The notes under the pieces were generated by a model. The model was given only the letters and a program-made list of their open reading frames with translations, made no database searches and was not told the DNA's origin. A stretch of DNA of 61,569 bases, taken from Opitutia bacterium (lineage in GTDB: Bacteria > Verrucomicrobiota > Verrucomicrobiia > Opitutales > Opitutaceae). The DNA lies in assembly GCA_016199925.1 (NCBI GenBank), contig JACQFT010000108.1, positions 1 through 61,569 on the forward strand, written 5' to 3'. This document shows, piece by piece, positions 41,849 to 49,612 of the stretch (position 1 is the first letter of the stretch; each line of letters begins with the position of its first letter). The translations under genes and the position numbers were made by a program.

Positions 41849-42208
41849 ATGAACCATCACGGATTTCGGTTTCAGCACTTTGATATCTGGAAACGTGCCA
41901 TCCAAATCGGGGGCGAACTCCACGACGTCGCCGATTCTTTGGATTCTCGCGGCTACCGCCGCTATTCCGAGCAACTGCGAGCCGCGGCCCTCAGCATCTC
42001 CAACAATATCGCTGAAGGCTCCGGCAGCGATTCCAGCAAGGAGTTTTCCCATTTCCTCAACATCGCCCACCGCTCGGCTTTCGAGACCGCAAACGTGCTC
42101 CTGTTCTTGCACGCCAAATCGTTGATCGCCGACCTGGACCGAGACCGGCTTTTGACCGCGCTGGAAGAAGAGTGCCGCATGATCACCGGCTTCCGTCGCA
42201 GCCTCTGA
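41849..42208 (+). CDS. Four-helix bundle protein (23S rRNA intervening-sequence / S23 family)
   Basis: A 119-residue, all-helical protein. The family signature is clear: FDIWKRAIQIGGELHDVADSL (helix 1), YSEQLRAAALSISNNIAEGSGSDSSKEFSHFLNIAHRSAFETANVLLFLHAKSL (helices 2-3 with the S-N-N-I-A-E-G turn) and a final helix (DRLLTALEEECRMITGF). The family includes proteins encoded inside 23S rRNA intervening sequences and is related to Avd of diversity-generating retroelements; it forms pentameric barrels, probably binding nucleic acid. This copy is free-standing, inside the exporter operon, and is flanked by inverted heptamer arrays. No reverse transcriptase is nearby. Confidence 0.93.
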   Translation: MNHHGFRFQHFDIWKRAIQIGGELHDVADSLDSRGYRRYSEQLRAAALSISNNIAEGSGSDSSKEFSHFLNIAHRSAFETANVLLFLHAKSLIADLDRDRLLTALEEECRMITGFRRSL

Positions 42209-42240
42209 TTTCGCTCCCCTCTTCCGCTTACCCCCTCCCG

Positions 42241-42275
42241 GCTCCCCGCTCCCTGCTCCCTGCTCCCTGCTCCCC
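42241..42275. repeat. Right heptamer array of the four-helix-bundle element
   Basis: Five 7-bp units (GCTCCCC, GCTCCCT three times, GCTCCCC) ending 8 bp before the start of the exporter ATPase gene. In reverse complement it matches the left array. It follows 32 bp after the stop of the four-helix-bundle gene; the gap is pyrimidine-rich. Confidence 0.8.
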
Positions 42276-42283
42276 TCTCTGCC

Positions 42284-44008
42284 ATGTCATCCCCCATCAT
42301 CCGCATCGAAGGCCTCGGCAAGAGCTACCTCCTCGCGCACCAGAAACGGCACGACACCCTGCGCGACGCCGTCGCCCACGGCGTCCGCGGGCTCTGGACC
42401 AAGCTCCGCCGCACCATCGGCGAAACCATGTCGCAGGAAGAATTCTGGGCGCTGCGCGACGTCTCCTTCGAGATCAACCGCGGCGAAGTCTTCGGCCTCG
42501 TCGGCCGCAACGGCGCCGGCAAATCCACCCTCCTGAAAATCCTCGCGCGCATCACCGAGCCCACCACCGGCTCCGCCCGCCTGCGCGGCCGCGTCGCCAG
42601 TCTGCTCGAAGTCGGCACCGGTTTCCATCCCGAGCTCACCGGCCGCGAAAACATCTTCCTCAACGGCGCCATCCTCGGCATGCCCCGCGAGGAGATCCGC
42701 CGCAAGTTCGACGAAATCGTGGCGTTCGCCGAAGTGGAGCGCTTCCTCGACAGCCAGGTGAAATACTATTCGAGCGGCATGTATGTCCGGCTCGCCTTCT
42801 CCGTCGCCGCGCACCTCGAGCCCGACATCCTCATCGTCGACGAGGTCCTCGCCGTCGGCGACATCGCCTTTCAGAGAAAATGCATCGGCAAGATGCAGGA
42901 CGTTTCGCGCGGCGGCGGCCGCACCGTGCTCTTTGTCATCCACAACCTCCCCATCGTCCGCCAGCTTTGCTCGCGCGCCGTCCTGCTCGAGCGCGGGCGC
43001 GTCGTCGCCAACGGCCCCACCGCCGGCGTGCTGTCGACCTACGCGCACGGCCTCGAAGACGACGCGCCCATCCGCCTCCCGGAGCCGTCGCCGGAGTTGC
43101 GCGCCAAAGTTTTCGTCGGCGCCGTGTGGCTCGAAAAATCCGACGGCACTTCGCTGACCATCGCGCGCGTCGGCGAACCGTGGCGCGTGCGGATGCGGAT
43201 CAAGGCCGCGCGCCCGATCCGGACTTTTGTCGCCGGGGTCGGCCTCGTCACCAGCGACGGCGTGGCGCTCCAGACCGCGTGGAGCCCGGCGACCGAGCTG
43301 CCCGCCGGCGAACACGAATACGTTTTCACGCAGAACGCCGTTAACCTGTCCGCCGACAGCTACAAGGTCGTCATCGGCCTGAGCGAATCCCACCAGTCGG
43401 TGCAGCAGTTCGAAGCCGCGCGCCTCGAGATCACCGGCGAAAACCCGCTGATCGAATGCGCCGGCACCTCCGGCTTTTCGACATCGGGGCCTGCGAGGGC
43501 GAGGACAGTGTCCGTTTCGCGCGGCGTTTTCCCAACGCCCGGGTCTTCGCCTTTGAGCCGCTCCCGGCCAATCAGGCGCTGGTGCGCGCTAACTTTGCCC
43601 GGTTCAGCACGCCCAAGAACGAACTCGTTCCGCTCGCGCTCTCCGACCGGGCCGGCGAAGCGACGTTTCACGTTTCCTCCGGCCGCCCGCGCGACGAGTT
43701 CGCCGGCCAGGACTGGAACTACGGCAACAAGTCCAGTTCGCTGCTCGCTCCCGCCACCGACGCACCGATGTATGGGTGGATCGAATTCAAGGAGGCGATC
43801 ACCGTCCGCACCGACACGCTCGACCATTTCTGCCACGAGCGCGGCATCGGACACATCGACCTCGTCCATATGGACGTTCAGGGGGCCGAGCATCTCGTGC
43901 TCGCCGGCGCGCGGGCCCTCCTGCCGCACATCACCGCAATCTGGCTCGAGGTCAGCGACCAGGAACTTTACGCCGGACAAAAACTCCGCAACGAAATCCA
44001 CGAGCTGA
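42284..44008 (+). CDS. ABC exporter ATP-binding protein (Wzt-like); stop displaced into next gene
   Basis: The recognisable protein is about 400 residues: ATPase with Walker A LVGRNGAGKSTLLK, signature YYSSGMYVRLAFSVAAHL, Walker B ILIVDEVLAVGD and H-loop LFVIHNLP, then a C-terminal beta-sandwich (residues about 280-395, ALQTAWSPATELPAGEHEYVFTQN) of the Wzt carbohydrate-binding type that recognises capped glycan. Family likeness stops near 43490 (ENPLIECAGTSGF). The frame then stays open to 44008, out of frame through the FkbM gene, with no family features. The normal end seems to have been lost by deletion or frameshift. It follows 8 bp after the right heptamer array. Confidence 0.85.
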   Translation: MSSPIIRIEGLGKSYLLAHQKRHDTLRDAVAHGVRGLWTKLRRTIGETMSQEEFWALRDVSFEINRGEVFGLVGRNGAGKSTLLKILARITEPTTGSARLRGRVASLLEVGTGFHPELTGRENIFLNGAILGMPREEIRRKFDEIVAFAEVERFLDSQVKYYSSGMYVRLAFSVAAHLEPDILIVDEVLAVGDIAFQRKCIGKMQDVSRGGGRTVLFVIHNLPIVRQLCSRAVLLERGRVVANGPTAGVLSTYAHGLEDDAPIRLPEPSPELRAKVFVGAVWLEKSDGTSLTIARVGEPWRVRMRIKAARPIRTFVAGVGLVTSDGVALQTAWSPATELPAGEHEYVFTQNAVNLSADSYKVVIGLSESHQSVQQFEAARLEITGENPLIECAGTSGFSTSGPARARTVSVSRGVFPTPGSSPLSRSRPIRRWCALTLPGSARPRTNSFRSRSPTGPAKRRFTFPPAARATSSPARTGTTATSPVRCSLPPPTHRCMGGSNSRRRSPSAPTRSTISATSAASDTSTSSIWTFRGPSISCSPARGPSCRTSPQSGSRSATRNFTPDKNSATKSTS

Positions 44009-44187
44009 TGCGGAGCCACGGATTCCGGCTCGGCTACGAGCTTCGGCGCGAACTCGACGGCGACCAGCTCTACGTGAACACCCGCAGCCCGCGCGCTTGG
44101 CGCTACCTTTCGGCCCGCGCTTATCGCGCGTTCATGATGAAGGCGCGCATGGAAGCCGGTCGCATCTGGCACGCCATCTCCCGCTGA
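43456..44187 (+). CDS. FkbM family methyltransferase
   Basis: A 243-residue SAM-dependent methyltransferase of the FkbM type. LRLFDIGACEGEDSVRFARRFPNARVFAFEPLPANQALVRANF carries the SAM motif; IDLVHMDVQGAEHLVLAGARALLPHITAIWLEVSDQELYAGQ is the FkbM D-V-x-G-x-E signature region. It may methylate a sugar of the exported glycan. Only a few residues precede the SAM motif, whereas family members usually have longer N-termini, which fits a deletion at the junction with the exporter ATPase gene. The first codons overlap that gene in another frame. Confidence 0.82.
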   Translation: MRRHLRLFDIGACEGEDSVRFARRFPNARVFAFEPLPANQALVRANFARFSTPKNELVPLALSDRAGEATFHVSSGRPRDEFAGQDWNYGNKSSSLLAPATDAPMYGWIEFKEAITVRTDTLDHFCHERGIGHIDLVHMDVQGAEHLVLAGARALLPHITAIWLEVSDQELYAGQKLRNEIHELMRSHGFRLGYELRRELDGDQLYVNTRSPRAWRYLSARAYRAFMMKARMEAGRIWHAISR

Positions 44188-44212
44188 CTCGTCCGCTTTC
44201 CCCCTTCGCCCC

Positions 44213-45136
44213 ATGATCATCACCTGGCTCACCGGCGGTCTCGGCAATCAGATGTTTCAATACGCGGCGGGCCTCGCGCTCGCCCAGCGGCGGCGCACCG
44301 TCCTCAAGCTCGACGTCTCCTGGTTCCGCGAAGACCCCGCCTTCGAAGCGCACAACGCCTACGCGCTCTCCTGCTTCAACCTCACCGAGCAATTCGCCAC
44401 CCAGGAAGAGATCGACCGCCTCCGCGGCGTCCAGCTCACCCGCACCGAGCGCTGGGCGCTCGCCGCGGCCCGCGCGCTGCGCTTCAACCAATACGTCCGC
44501 CGCCACGACTTGCCCGGCCGCCCGCACCAGCCGCCGACGTTCGCCTATTATCCCGAGTTCGCCGAGCTCCCCGACGACACCTACCTGCTCGGCATGTTTC
44601 AGTCGGAGAAATTTTTCGCGCCCGTCGCCGACACGCTGCGGCTGCACTTCTCCTTCCGCTATCCCGCGCAACCCGCCGTCGCCGCGTTGGCCGAGCGCAT
44701 CCGCCGCGGCCCGTCCGCCGCGATCCACTTCCGCCGCGGCGATTACGTCCGCAACGCCACCTTCAACCGACAGATCGGCGTCATCGGCCCCGACTACTAC
44801 GCGCGCGCCGTCCGCCTGCTCCGCGAGCGCTCGCCCGACGCGAAACTCTATATTTTCTCCGACGACATCGAGGCCGTCGCCCGCGAGTTCCATCCGCCCG
44901 GCCCGCACGAGTTCGTGCGCTGCGTCCGCCCCTGGCACGCCTTCGACAAGATCCGCCTCATGTCGCTCTGCGACCACCTCGCCATCGCGAACAGCACGTT
45001 TTCCTGGTGGGCCGCTTGGCTCAATCCCTCGCCCGACAAACTCGTCCTCGCTCCCGACCCGTGGTTCCACGGCACCGAGCGCGACGGCCGCGACGTCGTG
45101 CCCGCCGCCTGGACTCGGTTGGCGACGCAGCGTTGA
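44213..45136 (+). CDS. Alpha-1,2-fucosyltransferase-like (GT11)
   Basis: A 307-residue GT11. MIITWLTGGLGNQMFQYAAGLALAQRR is the family N-terminus; AIHFRRGDYV is the GDP-fucose-binding H-x-R-R-x-D motif; LYIFSDDIEAV and NSTFSWWAAWLNPSPDKLVLAPDPWF are the remaining two GT11 motifs. It would transfer fucose (or another GDP-linked deoxysugar) in alpha-1,2 linkage. Donor specificity is inferred from the family. Confidence 0.93.
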   Translation: MIITWLTGGLGNQMFQYAAGLALAQRRRTVLKLDVSWFREDPAFEAHNAYALSCFNLTEQFATQEEIDRLRGVQLTRTERWALAAARALRFNQYVRRHDLPGRPHQPPTFAYYPEFAELPDDTYLLGMFQSEKFFAPVADTLRLHFSFRYPAQPAVAALAERIRRGPSAAIHFRRGDYVRNATFNRQIGVIGPDYYARAVRLLRERSPDAKLYIFSDDIEAVAREFHPPGPHEFVRCVRPWHAFDKIRLMSLCDHLAIANSTFSWWAAWLNPSPDKLVLAPDPWFHGTERDGRDVVPAAWTRLATQR

Positions 45137-45146
45137 GCCGCCTCCT

Positions 45147-46268
45147 TTGAAACTCGCCTTCGTCTCCACGATCCTCGGCTACCCTTGGGGCGGCGCCGAC
45201 GCCGCGTGGACCGCCGCCGCCGAAGCCGCCCTCGCCCGCGGCGACCAAGTGCTGCTCGCGCTCAGCGCCCTCACCGCCGCGCACCCGCGCGTCGCCGCGT
45301 TGGTGCAGGCCGGCGCGACCCTCGTCGTGCGCCCGCCGCCGGCGGCCCGGCCGGTCTTCGGCCGCGGCCACTGGCACAGTCTCCGCCGCCGGCTCGGCGC
45401 GTATTCCGACCCCGCCGTCGTGGCCGTCGGCGCCTTCCGCCCCGACCTCGTGCTCTTCAGTTGCGGCGGCACGGACGACCTCGTGGTCGAGGCCGACTGG
45501 GTTGCCTGGCTCGCGGCGAGTGCCACCCGCTATCGCGTCGTCGCCAACTGGCAGGCCGAGCATCCCGCCACCTCGCCCGATCATTGCGCGTTGCTCCGCA
45601 AATTGTTTCTGGCGTCGGACGGAGTTTTTTTCCTCTCCGAGCGCAATCTCGCCGTCACGCGGCGGCATCTTGCCAACGCCCTGCCCGACGCGCGGGCCTT
45701 TCAGGTCCCGCTGCGCTGGCAACCGGCCGACGCCTCGCCGTGGCCCGATGCCTCCGTGCTCCGCTTCGCCGCCGTGGCGCGCCTCGAACCCGTCAAGGGC
45801 CTCGATCTCCTGCTCCCCGCGCTGCACGAAGCCCTCGGTTCCGAGCCGGCCTGGCAGCTCAACCTTTTCGGGCGCGGCCCCGACGAGGCTAAACTCCGCG
45901 CGCTGGCCGCCCGGTTGGGCCTCGCCGACCGCGTGGTCTTTCGCGGCTACGTCGGCGGCCTCCGCGAAATCTGGACCGAGAACCATCTCTTCGTCTCGCC
46001 CGCCCTCGACGAAGGCGTGCCCATGACGATCCCCGAGGCGATGCTCTGCGGCCGGCCCGCGTTGGCGACCGACCTCGGCGGCGCCCCCGAATGGATTCGC
46101 GACGGCGTCACGGGTTTTCTCTGCCCCGTCCCCACCGCGGCCGCCCTCGAAGCCACCCTGCGCACCGCGTGGGCCGCCCGCGCGCGCTGGCCGGCGATGG
46201 GCGGGGCCGCTGCCGCCGCCGCGAAGCAGCGCTACCTCCCGGAAGATTTTCTCCGGTTGATCGCATGA
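45147..46268 (+). CDS. Glycosyltransferase family 4 protein
   Basis: A 373-residue GT4 beginning with a TTG at 45147 (MKLAFVSTILGYPWGGADAAWTAAAEAALARGDQVLLAL). The donor domain has RFAAVARLEPVKGLDLLLPAL, LFGRGPDEAKLRALAARLGLADRVVFRGYVGGL and SPALDEGVPMTIPEAMLCGRPALATDLGGAPEWI. No ATG exists near the start in this frame; the TTG is 10 bp after the previous stop and follows a CCTCC, not a Shine-Dalgarno site. Confidence 0.88.
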   Translation: MKLAFVSTILGYPWGGADAAWTAAAEAALARGDQVLLALSALTAAHPRVAALVQAGATLVVRPPPAARPVFGRGHWHSLRRRLGAYSDPAVVAVGAFRPDLVLFSCGGTDDLVVEADWVAWLAASATRYRVVANWQAEHPATSPDHCALLRKLFLASDGVFFLSERNLAVTRRHLANALPDARAFQVPLRWQPADASPWPDASVLRFAAVARLEPVKGLDLLLPALHEALGSEPAWQLNLFGRGPDEAKLRALAARLGLADRVVFRGYVGGLREIWTENHLFVSPALDEGVPMTIPEAMLCGRPALATDLGGAPEWIRDGVTGFLCPVPTAAALEATLRTAWAARARWPAMGGAAAAAAKQRYLPEDFLRLIA

Positions 46269-46828
46269 TCGGCGGCTCCCAACTCAGGTCGCTCCTCCAC
46301 TCGTGGCGCGCGTTCCGGCTTCGCTCCCGCGGCGCCGAGGTCGGGCCCCGCTGCCGGCTCGCGGCCGGCATCGTCGCGCGCCGCGGCATCCGCGAGCGGC
46401 GCAAAGGCAGCATCACCATCGGCCGGGAAACGTGGATCGAAGACAACGTCGTGCTCGACGCCTTCGGCGGCCGCATCTCGCTCGGCGAGTCCGTTTATCT
46501 CGGCCCGGGCGCCGTCGTTTTCGGCCACGGCGGCGTCACCATCGGCGACCACTGCCTGATCGCGATGCACTGCCGCATCCTCTCTTCGAATCATCCCGTG
46601 CCGCCGCTCGGCACCGACATCCGCTCGCTCGGCGACATTCTGCTGCCCACGAAAATCGGCCGCGACGTTTGGCTCGGCGCCGGTGTCACGGTGCTCGGCG
46701 GCGTGACCGTCGGCGACGGCTGCGTCATCGGCGCCGGCGCGGTCGTGACGAAGGATCTGCCGCCCGGCGCGATCGCCTACGGCGTCCCCGCCGCCATCCG
46801 CAGTTACCGGCCGGCCCCGACCCCGTAG
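46265..46828 (+). CDS. Hexapeptide-repeat acyltransferase (LbH family)
   Basis: A 187-residue left-handed beta-helix acetyltransferase. The hexapeptide repeats run from ITIGRETWIEDNVVLD through ISLGESVYLGPGAVVFGHGGVTIGDHCLIAMHC to IGRDVWLGAGVTVLGGVTVGDGCVIGAGAVVTKDLPPGAIAYGVPA, and the catalytic histidine is in SSNHPVP. It most likely O-acetylates a glycan sugar. It overlaps the preceding glycosyltransferase gene by 4 bp. Confidence 0.92.
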   Translation: MIGGSQLRSLLHSWRAFRLRSRGAEVGPRCRLAAGIVARRGIRERRKGSITIGRETWIEDNVVLDAFGGRISLGESVYLGPGAVVFGHGGVTIGDHCLIAMHCRILSSNHPVPPLGTDIRSLGDILLPTKIGRDVWLGAGVTVLGGVTVGDGCVIGAGAVVTKDLPPGAIAYGVPAAIRSYRPAPTP

Positions 46829-46856
46829 TCCGTCCCCGCCGCCCGCCCGCCCTCTC

Positions 46857-47657
46857 ATGTCCGCCACTCATCTCCTCGGCGAAACCCTCCGCAAGATCAT
46901 CGGGGCAAAAAACCACCGCGCGCTCGTCGCCTACCGTCAGGCCCGCCAGCAAGCGCGCAACGAGCAAAAGGACGATGCCCAGCGTGCCGCGCTCTACCGT
47001 CGTTGGATCGCGCCCGGCCAGCTCGTCTTCGACCTCGGCGCCAATCTCGGCAACCGCGCCCGCGTCTTCGCGGGTCTCGGCGCGCGCGTCGTCGCCGTCG
47101 AGCCGCAGCCGCACTGCCACCGCGCGCTCCGCTGGCAGTTCGCCTTGCGACCGCGCGTGAAAGTCGTCGGCGCCGCCGTCGGCCGCGACAACACCCCGCA
47201 GACCATGACGCAGTTCGACTCCGATGTGCTCAGCAGCCTGAGCCCCGACTGGATCGCCGCCGCCAAGGCCAGCGGTCGCTTCGGCGAGCTTACCGATCTC
47301 GCGCACCTCACCGTCCCGTGCGTCACGCTCGACCAGCTCATCGCCGCCCACGGCGTCCCGGCCTTCACCAAGATCGACGTCGAGGGCTACGAGGCCGAAG
47401 TCCTCGCCGGCCTCTCCCAGCCCTGCGGCACCGTGTCCTTGGAGGTCACCCCGGAACTTCCCGCCGTCGCCGAGGCGTGCTTGGACAAACTCGCCGCGCT
47501 CGGCTACGCGAAATTCCAACTCTCCCTCGGCGAATCCATGGAGCTCTCCGAGCACTGGTCCGACCTCGCCGCTTTCCGCGCGCGCCTCCGCCAGTTCGCC
47601 GCCGACCGCGGCGACTTCGGCGACGTTTACGCCCTCGCGCCCGGCCGGTCTGCCTGA
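46857..47657 (+). CDS. FkbM family methyltransferase
   Basis: A 266-residue FkbM-type methyltransferase. QLVFDLGANLGNRARVFAGLGARVVAVEPQPHCHRALRW is the SAM site, and FTKIDVEGYEAEVLAGLSQPCGTVSLEV the D-V-E-G-x-E signature. It starts with an ATG 28 bp after the acetyltransferase gene. An N-terminal basic helix (about 40 residues) precedes the fold. One of five FkbM genes in this locus. Confidence 0.9.
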   Translation: MSATHLLGETLRKIIGAKNHRALVAYRQARQQARNEQKDDAQRAALYRRWIAPGQLVFDLGANLGNRARVFAGLGARVVAVEPQPHCHRALRWQFALRPRVKVVGAAVGRDNTPQTMTQFDSDVLSSLSPDWIAAAKASGRFGELTDLAHLTVPCVTLDQLIAAHGVPAFTKIDVEGYEAEVLAGLSQPCGTVSLEVTPELPAVAEACLDKLAALGYAKFQLSLGESMELSEHWSDLAAFRARLRQFAADRGDFGDVYALAPGRSA

Positions 47658-47675
47658 CGCTTCGCTTCGCCCCTC

Positions 47676-48431
47676 ATGTCCTTGCTCGTGCGCACGATTC
47701 TCCGCCTCAGCCAGTCGGTCTCGTTCCGGCTGAAAAATCGCCTCAAGCGCGTCGCGCTGCGCGGCACCCCGCTCGCGGCCGCGGGCTATCCGACGTTCGA
47801 CGGCTACGAGTTGCTCTGCCGGCTTAAGTCAACTCCGCCGCGCGTGATCTACGATCTCGGCGCTAACCGCGGACACTGGACGCTCCTCGCCAAAAGCATT
47901 TTTCCCGACAGCGAAGTTCACGGCTTCGAGCCGCTGCCGGATCATTGCGCGGATTTCACCGTCCGCACCCGGGCGCTGCGCACCGTGCATCTCCACGCCG
48001 TCGCCCTCGGCGAGGCCGCCGCCGAGCTGGAAATGGACATCACGAGTTTCTCCGACTCCGCCAGTCTCCTCGCCCCGACCGCGACGATGGCCGAGACCTA
48101 CAACGTCCGCTCCGGCGCGAAGGCTTTCGTGCCCGTCGTCCGCCTCGACGACTGGGTCGACTCGCACAGTATCCCCCCGCCGGACTTGGTGAAACTCGAT
48201 CTGCAAGGCTACGAGCTCCACGCCCTCCGCGGCGCCCCCGGGTGCCTGCGTCACGCGCGCGCCGTGCTGCTGGAGCTTTCCTTCCGCGAATACTACGCCG
48301 GCCAACCCAAGCCCGGCGAACTCATCGCCCATCTCGAGGCAACGGGCTTCCGTCTCGCCGCGTTCTCGCCCGATTTGCCCGCCGGGCAATCCCTCGAACA
48401 AGCCGACGCCCTCTTCGTGCGCGCCGACTGA
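47676..48431 (+). CDS. FkbM family methyltransferase
   Basis: A 251-residue FkbM-type methyltransferase. VIYDLGANRGHWTLLAKSIFPDSEVHGFEPLPDHCADF is the SAM site, and PPDLVKLDLQGYELHALRGAPGCLRHARAVLLELSFREYYAGQP the signature region. It follows the previous FkbM gene by 18 bp, so the two act as a tandem pair but are not close copies. Confidence 0.9.
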   Translation: MSLLVRTILRLSQSVSFRLKNRLKRVALRGTPLAAAGYPTFDGYELLCRLKSTPPRVIYDLGANRGHWTLLAKSIFPDSEVHGFEPLPDHCADFTVRTRALRTVHLHAVALGEAAAELEMDITSFSDSASLLAPTATMAETYNVRSGAKAFVPVVRLDDWVDSHSIPPPDLVKLDLQGYELHALRGAPGCLRHARAVLLELSFREYYAGQPKPGELIAHLEATGFRLAAFSPDLPAGQSLEQADALFVRAD

Positions 48432-48433
48432 AC

Positions 48434-49612
48434 ATGCGCATCTACCTCGCCTTCTTCCAGACTCAGGCCCGCGGCCCCGGCACCGCCAACTACGGCTTCT
48501 GGGCCGATCTGCTCCGCGCCGGTCTGACCGAGAGCGGACACACCGTCCTCGAATCCAACCAAGTTGACTGGGCATCCGGCCTCGCCCTCCGCGAGGCACA
48601 CGCCCAGCGCGCGTGGCTCGACCGCGCCTGGTCCGTCACTCTGGCCGAGCTCGCGCAGCATCAAGCCGCCGGCGGCGTCGATCTTTTCCTCGGCTACTTC
48701 TTCCCGAAGCAGATCGAGCCGGCCGCCGTGCGCGAGATCGCGCGCCGGGGCATCCCCACGGTGAACTTTTTCTGCGACAACGTCCGCGAATACCGCCGCG
48801 TGCCGGAGGAATTTCGCGCGTTCGATCTCCAGTGGGTGCCCGAGTGGGCCGCCCTGCCGCTCTATGCGGCCGCCGGCCTCAAGCATCTGCACGCGCCGAT
48901 GCCGATGTGGGTCGAGCCCGAGTTTCGCAGACTGCCGGCCCGCGAGGAAAACAGCGCGACGTTTCTCGGCTCGCACGACTCGCTGCGCAGCGAATTGTTC
49001 AGCGCGCTCGCCGCGCACGGCGCCCGCCTGCGCGTTCACGGCAAAGGCTGGGTGCCGGCCTCCGATCCGGCCCCGGCGCCCCTACCGCCCTCGGGTCCGT
49101 GGCGGCGGGTCGTCAATCAGGCGGCATTCTGGCGCGAGCACGGCACGCGCGCTCTCTTCCACAAATGGGGCAGGACCCGCGTGCGCCCGCTCGCCCGGCC
49201 GCCGGCCGACTGGCTCGGCGGACCGGTCGAGCGCGCCGAATACACGCGCCTCTCCCGCGAGTCCGCCGTCACCGTCGGCGTAAACCGGTTCGAGTCCCCG
49301 CAGACCAAGGCCGGCCGATTCGGGACCTACTCGCGGCTGCGCGACCTCGAGGCCACGATGCTCGGCGCGTGCTATCTCACCGAATGGGCGCCGGGACTCG
49401 ACCAACTCTACGACCTCGACCGCGAGATCGCCGTCTACCGCGACGCCGCCGGACTCGCCGCGCAGCTCTCCGCGCTCCTCGCCGATCCCGCGCGCCGCGC
49501 CGCCCTGCGCGCCGCCGCCCAGCGCCGCGCGCTGGCCGAGCACACCGTCGGCCGCACCATGGACCGCATCGCCGTCGCGCTCGGCCTCAACCCGTCAGCG
49601 AAAACTTCATGA
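48434..49612 (+). CDS. Glycosyltransferase (GT1/CgeB-like)
   Basis: A 392-residue protein of the CgeB/Glyco_trans_1_2 type. PTVNFFCDNVREYRRVPEEFRAFDLQWVPEWAALPLY and ATFLGSHDSLRSELFSALAAHGARLRVHGKGW resemble spore-type CgeB and related transferases; the C-terminal acceptor domain has VGVNRFESPQTKAGRFGTYSRLRDLEATMLGACYLTEWAPGLDQLYDL. The donor sugar is unknown. It overlaps the carbamoyltransferase gene by 4 bp. Confidence 0.8.
   Translation: MRIYLAFFQTQARGPGTANYGFWADLLRAGLTESGHTVLESNQVDWASGLALREAHAQRAWLDRAWSVTLAELAQHQAAGGVDLFLGYFFPKQIEPAAVREIARRGIPTVNFFCDNVREYRRVPEEFRAFDLQWVPEWAALPLYAAAGLKHLHAPMPMWVEPEFRRLPAREENSATFLGSHDSLRSELFSALAAHGARLRVHGKGWVPASDPAPAPLPPSGPWRRVVNQAAFWREHGTRALFHKWGRTRVRPLARPPADWLGGPVERAEYTRLSRESAVTVGVNRFESPQTKAGRFGTYSRLRDLEATMLGACYLTEWAPGLDQLYDLDREIAVYRDAAGLAAQLSALLADPARRAALRAAAQRRALAEHTVGRTMDRIAVALGLNPSAKTS

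Larger units (their letters stand above)
41811..42275. mobile_element. Candidate element: four-helix-bundle gene bounded by inverted heptamer arrays
   Basis: Left array 41811-41838: GGAGCAA, GGAGCTG, GGTGCAG, GGAGCAA. Right array 42241-42275: GCTCCCC, then GCTCCCT three times, then GCTCCCC, with a degenerate CCTCCCG before it. The right array in reverse complement is the same GGGAGCA-type heptamer, so the two bracket the gene in inverted orientation and could pair as a stem. The unit fills nearly all of the only long gap in an otherwise tightly packed operon. Its status as mobile is inferred, not shown; no transposase, and no certain target duplication, was seen. Confidence 0.5.

Noticed and set aside
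41849-42208. Four-helix-bundle protein as Avd of a diversity-generating retroelement
   Set aside because: No reverse transcriptase gene and no template/variable repeat pair were seen in the surrounding DNA.
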